From: AP-15 sp963814865
GTDB taxonomy: Bacteria; Pseudomonadota; Alphaproteobacteria; ATCC43930; CGMCC-115725
Direction of reading: 5' to 3'
Assembly: GCA_963814865.1 (NCBI GenBank)
Contig: CAWFEN010000006.1
Coordinates: 1-64,000, forward strand
DNA length: 64,000 nucleotides
The notes under the pieces were generated by a model. The model had not been told where the DNA came from and did no database searches. It saw only the letters and a list, made by a program, of their open reading frames with translations. Positions 17,740 to 26,997 of the stretch are shown one piece after another. The position numbers and the translations under genes were made by a program. Within the stretch, counting starts at the first letter, position 1. Each line of letters begins with the position of its first letter.

Positions 17740-20063
17740 GGAGCGCTGGGCGTGGCGAAGATTGAAGCGAGTGTCGGATGAAATACTATGGCGCGGGCTT
17801 CATTATACGTGTTCGCATCAAGGCACGGCATATAAGGCCGTTTGAACCCACAATCGGATATGTAAACGATTCCGACTCGGTCAGAACACCAATACAGCCA
17901 GCCCAAATCAATATATCAATGACGGGTTGAACGAGAGCTTCTTTGCGAACTTTCGTTTGGATAACCTGACGCAGTCTTCGATAACGAAATGCGTTCACCC
18001 AAAAGGGCGAGTTCAAAAAGCAAATCTTTCGCGTCCGGGACAATATCGGCCAGTTCACGGTCAAAATCTTCAAGAACCTGCCAACCGAGTTCCTCCACGC
18101 CATTTTTATAATCGGCTTCATCGATTTTTTCGCGACCAAAGGTGACGGCTCGCCGGCCAGGGCTGTCTCGAAAAGCCTTATGAGGGTTAACGCGGTGCTC
18201 ATGAGGGACGCATCAAGTAGCAGAATCCAAGGTGGGTCGCCGGCCTCATGGTGGGGACGGAAACAGGGTCCCAGACGGTCCGGAAGCTAGGCGGTTTGTC
18301 ACCAAACCCGTGTAGTCGGCGCTCAAACATTCGCAGCAGCATTTCGCGGTCGGTCCACTCGATGCTGGCCGTTGCGAGCTTGCCGTAGTCTGCCATGCCA
18401 GATGGAAGACAAACTAGTATACGTCACTTCTGAGGAAAATAGCCCACTGGAAATCGATATTAGAGTCGTGTAAATCGTCTGCGAATTTCCTGCAAGCATT
18501 CGACGAGACCGATGATGATATAGCGTGTAAACATCGGCAAATAGGTCGGGGTCCAGAAGCGGTCAAGGTTGTCAAACAGGAGACAAACATGCCTTTAAGT
18601 TTCAAATAAGCGCAGCGCCTTCATCCCGCACTGTACGGATTTCCGAATCCGTAGACGATTTGAAGAGTTCGGATCAAATTGCGCCGATTCGTTCGCCGTG
18701 AATGGTCGATATAATCTTTCGACAATCCGAGCTGTGAGATCGGAGAGCCGAAGAGCAAAATCGCCCGAGCTATCAACGCGCTCTCGTATACGGTCTTTCA
18801 GGCGATCATAAGGTTCAAGAATTCGGAATCTATCGGACACATCGTTCATTCTTTTCCGGAAGCTTATAGCAATTTCGAGCCAGATGATGTATTCCCAGTA
18901 GGCTGCAATGAATTCCTTTCGGGTGCCATGCGATAGCTGGTCAAGAATAAGTTCCTTGAGGCGAATTAGCTGAAAGCCCTCAGGCGCGAGATCAACGACG
19001 ATATTATTTCTATTGGCACGGATTTTGTTAGCGAGCTTGGAGAAATATAGCGGTTTTTGCCGCTGCCTTTGCGGCCGAGTATCTGTTTAGGTACGAGTGA
19101 GAGAATCATGACCGGAACTGCTAGGTTTCAAGCAAAGTAGGTATCAGAGCCGAGGTAGCCTCGTCTTCCGCCGCCGGGTCGCCGCAATAAACAGCATCCG
19201 AGGATATTGAGCGGCCATCGGTCGTATCTCGACGTGTGAGCGTTCCGCTTCCGCCATGGCATCCCGGAAAGTCGCGCATTTTGGGTCTATGTCCGAGATT
19301 ACTATCCCAACGGGTAGAAAGTCTTCATCGAGATCGAGAGGACAGTGCGCGACTGTTATTAGAGGCAAGCAAGCAGGAAGGGTAGTATCAATGCCCTCGC
19401 GCCATTCCAATGGCGAATGCTGCTCTTTGGTTCTGGCGCGAACAATTCGGGCGCTGATGTAGTGCCAGATTGCAATGACGCCGAAGGATTGCGCAGCCGG
19501 TCGAAAGCCTCGGTAGCGGTCAGACGGTCGATTTCCTGCGGATTGAAGCTGCGAAATCGCATTCGAAGATTTTTTCACATTGCTAAGGGTAGCGCCGGAG
19601 GAAATCATCGGCTTCAGAAGAATTGGGGAGGACATAGACTAGCTCTTCGGCATTGCGCCTGGGGCGCGGCCATGGTGCGTTCGTGTACGGCCTTAGCAAT
19701 ATGTCGACGAGCTGCTGTTGCCCGTTCAAGTCGTTGTGCCCAATGTTATGAAGAAGCCCGATCTCTTCGAGCAGCTTGCGATCCTTGTTCGCGGCTCGGA
19801 TGAGGCGCAGGGATTTCTCGTTCCTAGGGCAAGTCCGACCTCATAGGTGACGTTGTGGTTCGGCTCCGAAATGTCAGCGACGAGGGCGTCTGCTGTTTCG
19901 ACCCACGAAAAGACAGATCGGTCGATTGGCTGGCCAGATTCGTCGTTGCGGTGTGATGGAATAAAGTGGCTTCTGGGGGGGCTCCACGTCCGCAAGCCCG
20001 CCGATAACGTCGAAGACGAATATGATCGGCTGATGAGAAGGCAACAAAGGTGGTATGGGTCAT
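17740..20063 (-). pseudogene. Decayed TIR/deoxyribosyltransferase-like + P-loop ATPase (Sll1717-type) gene
   Basis: I reconstruct one broken gene from pieces in all three minus-strand frames. It starts at ATG 20063 (MTHTTFVAF) with GGAG upstream. TADALVADISEPNHNVTYEV at about 19830-19900 matches nucleoside deoxyribosyltransferase/TIR-like domains; the Glu of NVTYEVG is their usual catalytic residue. SFNPQEIDRLTATEAFDRL follows near 19530. ILGRKGSGK (Walker A) is near 19060, then NNIVVDLAPEGFQLIRLKEL, FIAAYWEYIIWLEIA, CLLFDNLDRFW (Walker B-like), IFLRSDVY, ASIEWTDREMLLRMFERRL, and a C-terminal IDILIWAGCIGVLTESE. These match P-loop ATPases of the Sll1717 family. At least eight shifts or stops interrupt it. 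GC is about 48 per cent, clearly below its neighbours. Confidence 0.7.
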
Positions 20064-20232
20064 CCGGGCGCTCCGGGGTTAAGTTGGAGCAACCGTGGAA
20101 GCCGACATTCAATGAAGGGCTTTTCTACCCGGCGCGCACCTCTCCCCGGTTTGCGAACTTCCCCGGCGTCTATAGGCCCCCCATCCGCAAAAACCCTGTG
20201 GTAAAGGAGTTCATGGCCGAAATCTTCCCAGA

Positions 20233-20616
20233 TCATGCGCTCCGGAGCCGAGAAATCGTGCTCGGCTCACGTTGTAGCTCCGGGCGAGTTCGTCGAGCGT
20301 AGCGCCCTGCGCGCGGCGTCTGGCGAAACTGCGCCTTGGCGTCCACGATGCGCTTGACGATGGCGAACAGGTCAAAGGTGCTGCGCGCGAGCCGGTCGAT
20401 CCGCGTCACCGTCACCACGTCGCCGGGGGCCAGCTTGTCGAGCATCCGGTTAAGCTCGCGCCGGTCGGGCCGCGCGCCGGTCACCTTCTCGCGGTAGATG
20501 TTCCGGCTGGTGCATCCGGCGGCGCGAAGCTGCTCAAGCTGGCTGTCGAGGGTCTGCCCGTAGGTGGTGACGCGGGCATAGCCGATGAGCCGTTTTTCGG
20601 GGTGAGTTTCGGTCAT
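20233..20616 (-). pseudogene. Serine recombinase (resolvase/invertase), internally deleted
   Basis: The N-terminal catalytic domain is intact to about residue 95: RLIGYARVTTYGQTLDSQL, with an Arg of the active site but Thr-Thr where many family members have a Ser, then GARPDRRELNRMLDKLAPGD and DRLARSTFDLFAIVKRIVDA. The protein then jumps from AKAQFR directly to RRRAQGATLDELARSYNVS, in another frame, and STISRLRSA, the helix-turn-helix tail of Tn3-type resolvases. The roughly 50 residues of the E helix and linker are missing and the frame is disturbed twice. The product would not be a working resolvase. It marks a past transposon or plasmid-type element next to the broken ATPase gene. Confidence 0.8.
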
Positions 20617-20635
20617 AACTTATGATAGCCTGTAA

Positions 20636-20682
20636 GCCCTTGATTTCACAAGGGCAGGAACTTTGCCGAAAGTCTTGATTTC
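20636..20682. repeat. Inverted and direct repeats upstream of the resolvase
   Basis: GCCCTTG at 20636-20642 and CAAGGGC at 20649-20655 form a perfect 7-base inverted repeat with a 6-base centre. CTTGATTTC occurs at 20639-20647 and again at 20674-20682. The place, just upstream of the resolvase start at 20616, is where res subsites usually lie. This identification is inference; the arms are too short to be sure. Confidence 0.35.
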
Positions 20683-20834
20683 TGCAATGTGCCGTATCGG
20701 CGCGATCATCTGGGGTACACAAGAGAGGCCCACTGGCTAGACTGCTCGCTGTCGACCGCGCGACACCCAAAAGCGCGAGCTGTGCTGTATAAGGGTCCTC
20801 GATAAGCCTTCGACGCAGGTGGTCTGCCCGAGCC

Positions 20835-21583
20835 ATGGCTTCGACCCGCCGTCTCACTGCGATCCTCGTCGCCGATGTGGCTGGCTATTCGCTCCTGATG
20901 GTGGCGGATGAGGAAGGCACGCACGAGCGCCTTAAGGCGCATCTCGGGCAATTGGTCGATCCGAAGATCAGGGAGCACCGGGGCCGTATCGTAAAGAACA
21001 CCGGCGACGGCGTGTTGGCGGAATTTGCCAGCGTCGTCGATGCGGTGCGCTGCGCCGCCGACGTTCAACGCGGGATGATCGATCGCGAGCGCCTGGTCGT
21101 CGAAGAGCGGCGCATTCGCTTTCGCGTCGGTATCAACCTGGGCGACGTGATCGCCCGAGGACAATGACATCTTCGGCGACGGTGTGAATGTCGCAGCCCG
21201 CCTCGAAGCGCTCGCCGAGCCCGGCGGAATCTCCGTCTCGCGGATGGTGCGCGACCAGATCCGCGACAAGCTGCCCTACCCGTTCGAGAATAAGGGCGAG
21301 CAGAGCGTTGAGAACATCGCGCGCCCGGTGCAAAAAAGCACGCAGCGCCAATCCGGCACTCCCGTACGTTCACCTCTCTCTCGCCGCCGCGTATGGCCTC
21401 AAAGGCGAGACTGAACGCGCCGCCGCCGAGCTCGCCGAAACCCGGAGGCTGAGCGGGGACCCGGATCACTATTCGAGCATCTCTCGCCTCAGCCGCGAAT
21501 ATTTCGGGGTGCCGAAGGTCCGCGCCATGTTTGAAGCCACTTTTTTCGCTGGCCTGCGCAAGGCCGGGATGCCCGCGGAATGA
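20835..21583 (+). pseudogene. Class III adenylate/guanylate cyclase with TPR tail, internally deleted
   Basis: ATG 20835 opens a class III cyclase domain: RRLTAILVADVAGYSLLM (metal Asp), VKNTGDGVLAEFASVVDAV (second metal Asp) and FRVGINLGDVIA. An extra C near 21156 shifts the frame, after which EDNDIFGDGVNVAARLEALA continues it. Close to 21330 the sequence jumps in a third frame to KARSANPALPYVHLSLAAAY and GVPKVRAMFEATFFAGLRKA, the C-terminal end of the common cyclase-TolB/TPR proteins. About 300 residues of the usual middle are missing. It is a remnant, not a functional cyclase. Confidence 0.78.
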
Positions 21584-21715
21584 ATGGTCGGTTTTGGGCC
21601 GATAGGCGCGGCGGTGGCCGGCTTGCGCGATAGCTATCCCATCGACACGGTGCCACGCACAGGCTTCCCAAAATCGTTAATTTGTGCACCAAATCGCCGG
21701 TTCGGGTGCCCCCCG

Positions 21716-23102
21716 CTAACCGAACCGCTGCGCGATGTGGGCGTAGAGGGCGCGGAGCGCGGTGGCTTCGCCGCCTTCGGGGCGGCCGGGGCGGCTTTGC
21801 GGGTTCCACGCCATCACGTCGAAATGCGCCCAGGGGATGCCGGGCGCGACGAATTCCTGCAGGTAGAGTGCCGCGGTGATGGCACCGGCATAGGGTCCCT
21901 CCGACACATTGTTGAGGTCGGCGACCTTGCTGTCGAGCATCTTGCGGTAGGGGCGCCACAACGGCATCCGCCACATCGGGTCTTCCTCGGCGGCTGAGGC
22001 CTCCAGCAATGCCGCGGCGAGCCTGTCGTCGTTGCAGAACAATGCCGCCAGCTCGGGGCCGAGCGCCACCCGCGCCGCACCCGTCAGGGTCGCCATGTCG
22101 ATCAGCAATGCCGGCGTTTCGGTCGAGGCTTCGGCCAGCGCGTCGCACAGGATCAGCCGGCCTTCGGCATCGGTGTTGCCGATCTCGACGGTCAGCCCCT
22201 GGCGCGTGCGGACGATGTCCATCGGGCGCATCGCATTGCCGGACACCGAGTTCTCGACGCAAGGCAACAGCACGCGCAGCCGCACCGGCAGCCTTGCATC
22301 GATGATCGCCTGGGCGAGGCCGAGCATGATCGCCGCCCCGCCCATGTCCTTTTTCATCAGCCGCATGCCGGAAGCGGTCTTCAGGTCGAGCCCGCCGCTG
22401 TCGAAGCACACGCCCTTGCCGACCAGGGTCAGCTTCGGCGCCGCCGGGTCGCCCCAGGTGATGTCGACGAGGCGCGGCGCCCGCGTGCTGGCCCGGCCGA
22501 CCGCGTGAATGGTCGGGTAGTTCTCGGCGAGCAAATCGTCGCCGACGATGACCCGGTGGCAGGCGCCGGCACTCTCGGCGACATGCACCGCCGCGGCGGC
22601 AAGCTCCTCCGGCCCGAGGTCGCCGGCCGGCGTGTTGACGAGGTCGCGGGCGAGGAACACTGCGGCCGCGAGGCGCTCGGCCGCGGCCGCGATCGGCACC
22701 CTCGGGCCAGACCAGCGTCGCCGCGGTTCGGCTCTTCGCGTGGTAGCGGGTGAAAGCATAGGTGGCGAGCGCCCAGCCGAGCGCCAGCCGGGTCGGATCG
22801 GCGCCGGCCGGAACCGCTGCGAGCCGGTAGCTCGCTTCCGGCAGCGCGTCGGGCAGCCCGGCTAATGCCCATGTCGCCTGGGCGGCCTCGTCGCCCGCGC
22901 CGCACCCGACCAATACCCGGGCGAGACCGCCGGTCTCCCCCGGCACCAGGGCCAGTTTGCCGGCATCGGCGGAGAAACCGGTCGCCCGCAGCCAGTTGCG
23001 CTCGCGCTCCGGCGCCGCTTCGAGCCAGGGCGGGAGCCGGTCCTTGGCCAGAAGGGCGATCGGGATCGCGCTGCCGCTGCCGTCGATCAGGGAAAAGGCC
23101 AT
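21716..23102 (-). pseudogene. M17 leucyl aminopeptidase, frameshifted
   Basis: The 5' part (MAFSLIDGSG to about residue 130) lies in one frame and ends in a conserved RTAATLVWPEGA stretch. The rest lies in a second frame from PIAAAAERLAAAVFLARDLV onward; the break is near 22700. The second part has VGKGVCFDSGGLDLK with the metal and catalytic Lys, Asp and, later, NTDAEGRLILCDAL, the M17 signature. All metal ligands that I can place are kept. M17 enzymes are cytosolic two-zinc exopeptidases. One base restores a protein of about 460 residues. The start could also be ATG 23111; AGGTGGG fits 23102 better. Confidence 0.8.
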
Positions 23103-23256
23103 CTCCGTCATCCCACCTGCTGATCAGAGCCGAAGAATGCCGGGCCAACGGCGATTTTGCAAAGGAACGGTGCGGCTCGGGCATCGGTTCGGCCCGGATT
23201 GCGTTCCGATCCGGCTGCGTTCAAGCTGCGGCACCGCAGCTGGGACGGGGCGCTCG

Positions 23257-23914
23257 ATGGCCGATCTCAAGATCCATCTCGGGAACAAGAATTATTCCTC
23301 CTGGTCGCTGCGCCCCTGGCTCGTGCTCAAAGCGATCGGCGTGCCGTTCGAGGAGACTGTCATCCCGCTGTACCAGGCAACGAGCAGGGAGGCGATTTTG
23401 CGATACTCGCCGTCCGGCCGGGTCCCGGTATTGCAGCACGGCGAGCGGACGGTCTGGGAAAGCCTGGCGATCTGCGAGTATCTGGCGGAGTTGTTTCCGA
23501 TGTCGGAGCTATGGCCGAGCAGACCCCGAGGCGCGCGCCGTCGCCCGCGCCGTCAGCAGCGAGATGCATGCGGGTTTCCAGGCGCTGCGCGGTCATCTGC
23601 CGATGAACCTGCGCGCCAGCGTTGCCGGTCGCGGCGTCACCCCGGCGGTGCAGGCCGACATCGACCGCGTCATGGCCATCTGGCGCGATTGCCGCGAGCG
23701 TTTCGGCGCGGGGAACGGCGATTTCCTGTTCGGCCGCTTCACGATCGCCGACGCGATGTATGCCCCGGTCGTGACCCGCTTTCGCACCTACCGGATCGCG
23801 CTCGAGCGTGAGGCAGACGCCTATTGCGAGACGATCATGGCGCTGCCGGCAATGCAGGAATGGATCGCCGCCGCCCGCGTAGAGCCGATGGTGGTCGCGG
23901 CCTTCGAAGTCTGA
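23257..23914 (+). pseudogene. Glutathione S-transferase family protein, frameshifted
   Basis: ATG 23257 opens a thioredoxin-fold N-terminal domain: KNYSSWSLRPWLVLKAIGVP, with the catalytic-region Ser, SGRVPVLQHG (the cis-Pro glutathione site) and VWESLAICEYLAELFP. Near 23518 the frame changes by one base. The all-alpha C-terminal domain continues as ADPEARAVARAVSSEMHAGF, NGDFLFGRFTIADAMYAPV and so on to TGA 23914. Total length (about 219 residues) is right for the family once corrected. The substrate is unknown. Confidence 0.78.
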
Positions 23915-24229
23915 TCGACGGGAACGTGCCCGTCTCCTCGCATGCGATCCGGCTAGACCCGTCGGGCGGCAGCTCCTATATTTGCGGAGGTGGCCGGCCG
24001 GGGCGTCGACACCCGGCCGGCTGCTCCCAGTGCCGGCTTACCATGACGACGACGCGGATGACGCGCCGCCGCCACAGGCGAAACCGGAGCGCCAGGAGCA
24101 AGGGCACTGCTTCATGCTCCTTCCTCCACTGCGGCGGGCCGGGGGCTTCCGGCCCGCCGCAGGCATGCTGGGGAGCCGTTCGCAAAACCGCGTCTTGCGA
24201 GCCAGCGCCCCGATTGCGCAGAGGTGGTC
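23915..24229. other. Intergenic region with a strong hairpin
   Basis: This gap of about 315 bases holds no ORF with convincing coding character; the short frames in it are arginine- and proline-rich. It contains a perfect 12-base stem at 24131-24142 and 24149-24160 (GCGGCGGGCCGG and its complement, loop GGGCTT). No T-run follows, so it is not a classical intrinsic terminator but could still end or protect the upstream transcript. AGAGGTGGTC before ATG 24230 is the ribosome site of the next gene. Confidence 0.5.
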
Positions 24230-26216
24230 ATGCCCGAACCGCAAACAGCGCCTTACGGATCCTGGTCGTCGCCGATCACCTCTGACCTGATCGTCGCCTC
24301 GTCGATCGGGCTCTCGGGAATCCTGCTCGACGGCACGGATGTTTACTGGCTCGAAGCGCGCCCGCAGGAGGGCGGGCGCTCCGTCCTCATCCGCCGCACC
24401 GCGGACGGGAGCGTGCGCGACGTGACCCCGCCGGTGCCGGGGGACGGTTCGCTGCCCTTCAATGTGCGCACGCGGGTTCATGAATATGGCGGCGGGGCCT
24501 TCCTGGTCAGCGCCGGAACCGTCTATTTCTGCAACGATGCCGACCAGCGCCTGTACCGCCAGGAAGGCGGTGCCGCGCCGGTAGCGGTCACCCCCGATCC
24601 CGGCCGGCCGCGCGGGCTGCGTTACGCCGACGGGGTGGTGGATGCCGCCCGCCGTCGCATGATCTGGGTGCGCGAGGACCACACGACCGACGCGCCACAG
24701 CCGGCCAACACCCTCGTCGAGATCCCGCTCGACGGCTCGCGCGCCCAGCGCGTCCTGCAATCGGGCCGCGACTTCTATTCTGCGCCGCGCCTCAGCCCGG
24801 ATGGCGGCCGGCTCGCCTGGCTCGAATGGGACCATCCGAACATGCCGTGGATCGGCTGCGAATTGTGGGTCGCCGAGCTTGCCGAAGACGGCTCGATCGA
24901 CCGCAAGTGGCTGGTCGCCGGCGGTGACGACGAGTCGATCTTTCAGCCCGAATGGTCGCCCGACGGCATCCTCTATTTCGTTTCCGACCGCGCCCAGCAG
25001 GGGATCGACGGCCGCTGGTGGAATTTGTTCCGCATCCCCGGCGAGGCCCTGGAGCCGGTCTGTCCGCTGGCCGCGGAGTTCGGTCGGCCGTACTGGAACT
25101 TCCGCCTGTCGACCTTCGCCTTCGACGGGCGCTTCGGCGCAGCGGCTGGTCTGCGCCTATGCCCAGAACGGCGTCTATCGCTTGAACACGATCGATCCGG
25201 CTTCGCTGGAGACCCGGCCGATTGCGACGCCCTATCAGGACATCTCCTCGGTCCATGCCGCCGGCGGACGCGTCTATTTTATCGGCGGCGCGCCGGACCA
25301 GCCGCCGGCCGTCGTCGAGCTCGACCTCGCCTCCGGTACCGCCGCCACGTTGAAGGTCTCGACGACGCAGGATGTCGATGCCTATCGCAGCTATTTGTCG
25401 GTGCCCGAGCCGATCACCTTCGACACCGATAACGGCCTGCAGGCCCACGGCTTTTTCTACCCGCCGCGAAACCTCGATTTCAGCGCGCCCGCGGGCACGC
25501 TGCCGCCGCTGCTCGTGCATTGCCATGGCGGTCCGACCGCAGCCGCCTCGCCGACGCTGAGCTGGGGGACACAGTATTGGACCAGCCGCGGTTTTGCCGT
25601 GCTCGACGTCAATTACGGCGGCAGCACCGGCTACGGCCGGGAATTCCGCCTGCGCCTGCAAGGCAATTGGGGGATCGTCGATGTCGCCGACTGCGTCAAC
25701 GGCGCCCGGTATCTGGCGGAAACGCGACGGGCGGTCGATCCGGAACGGTGGGCGATCAGCGGCGCCAGCGCCGGCGGCTATACCACGCTCGCCGTCCTGA
25801 CCTTCCGCAAGGAATTCAAGACCGGCGCCAGCTATTACGGCGTCAGCGACCTCGCGGCGCTGGCCCAGGACACGCACAAATTCGAATCGCGCTATCTCGA
25901 CGGCCTGGTCGGCCCCTATCCCGAGCGCAAGGATCTGTACGACGCGCGCTCGCCGCTGCACAGCGCGCGGCTGCTGTCGGTGCCGGTCGCGTTCTTCCAG
26001 GGCGCCGAGGACCGCATCGTGCCGCCGCAGCAGGCGGAAGCGATGGTCGAGGCCTTGCGCCGCCGGCAGATCCCGTCGCTCTACCTGTTGTTCGACGGCG
26101 AGCAGCACGGCTTCCGCCGCGCCGACAACATCAAGCGCGCGCTCGACGCCGAACTCTATTTCTACGCCACCTTCCTGACCGACCAGCGCCTGCAATTCCG
26201 GGTCGCTAGCGGCTGA
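24230..26216 (+). pseudogene. S9 family peptidase (prolyl oligopeptidase-like), frameshifted
   Basis: The first 305 residues form a beta-propeller (RTRVHEYGGGAFLV, SAPRLSPDGGRLAWLEWDHP, FQPEWSPDGILYFVSD). Near 25140 the reading frame shifts by one base. AQRLVCAYAQNGVYRL then resumes the propeller, followed by the alpha/beta-hydrolase domain. There the catalytic triad is complete: Ser in SGASAGGYTT, Asp in QGAEDRIVPP and His in DGEQHGF. The family cleaves short peptides or acyl-peptides. The total of about 660 residues is normal. The last 11 bases overlap tail-to-tail with the alpha/beta hydrolase on the other strand. Confidence 0.8.
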
Positions 26217-26955
26217 CGAGTTCGTCGAGTATCGCGACGAGGCGGGCGAGATCGGGGTCGGTCGAGAGGCGGTGGTCGCCGTCCTTGACCAGGGTCACGG
26301 TGACGTCGCGGCTGGCGAGCTGCTCGGCGAGGCGCAGGCTGGTCTGCCACGGCACCGAGGGGTCGCGCAGGCCGTGCAGCAGCCGCACCGGGCAGTCGAG
26401 CGCAATCGGCGCGCGCATCACCAGGTGCCGCCTGCCGTCCTCGATCATGGCCAGCCGATAGGTGTAGCCGGCCGGATCGTATTCGGAGGACAGGGTCACC
26501 GAGCCCGTCGTTATCAGCTCGCTGCGCTGCGCCGCATCGAGGCGCGGCCACAGCAGGTCTTCGGTGGCATCGGGTGCCGCGGCGACGCCGATGAGCGCAC
26601 GGATTCGGCTCTTCCGGGCGAGCGCCGCCAGCAGCATGATCCAGCCGCCCATGCTCGACCCGACCAGGATCTGCGGGCCCTCGGTCAGCTGGTCGAGAAC
26701 CGCAACGGCATCCCCGGTCCAGCGACCGATCGTGCCGTCGACAAAAGCGCCGCTCAATTCGCCATGGCCGAAATAGTCGAACCGCATATAGGCGCGCCCG
26801 CGCCGCCGGCAGTATTCCTCAAGGAAGAGCGCCTTGGTGCCGCGCATGTTGGAGCGCGAGCCTGCGAGAAAGACGATTCCCGGAGCTATGCCGGCGAGCC
26901 GGCGGTAGGCGAGCGTTGCGCCGTCGGAGCATGACAGGAATTGGGGCGGGTTCAT
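26206..26955 (-). CDS. Alpha/beta hydrolase
   Basis: A 249-residue single-domain alpha/beta hydrolase. It has an oxyanion-region GIVFLAGSRSNMRGTKA, the nucleophile elbow LVGSSMGGWIMLL with Ser in GSSMGG, an acid residue in LLHGLRDPSVPW and a His in DGDHRLS. The pattern resembles the ABHD10-like/palmitoyl-thioesterase-like group. The start ATG 26955 (MNPPQFLSC) has only a weak ribosome site. The frame continues far upstream but that part is the antisense of the glycosyltransferase gene. Confidence 0.82.
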   Translation of the reverse strand: MNPPQFLSCSDGATLAYRRLAGIAPGIVFLAGSRSNMRGTKALFLEEYCRRRGRAYMRFDYFGHGELSGAFVDGTIGRWTGDAVAVLDQLTEGPQILVGSSMGGWIMLLAALARKSRIRALIGVAAAPDATEDLLWPRLDAAQRSELITTGSVTLSSEYDPAGYTYRLAMIEDGRRHLVMRAPIALDCPVRLLHGLRDPSVPWQTSLRLAEQLASRDVTVTLVKDGDHRLSTDPDLARLVAILDELVSR

Positions 26956-26997
26956 CGGGGGCTTGCAGCCAGCGGCAGGGACGGCGACGATATCATC

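Noticed and set aside
20082..20232. A plus-strand stretch reading TSPRFANFPGVYRPPIRKNP
   Set aside because: It looks somewhat protein-like, but no start, family or context supports a gene.
24131..24160. Intrinsic terminator
   Set aside because: The 12-base stem is perfect but no T-run follows, so it was kept only as a hairpin within the gap description.
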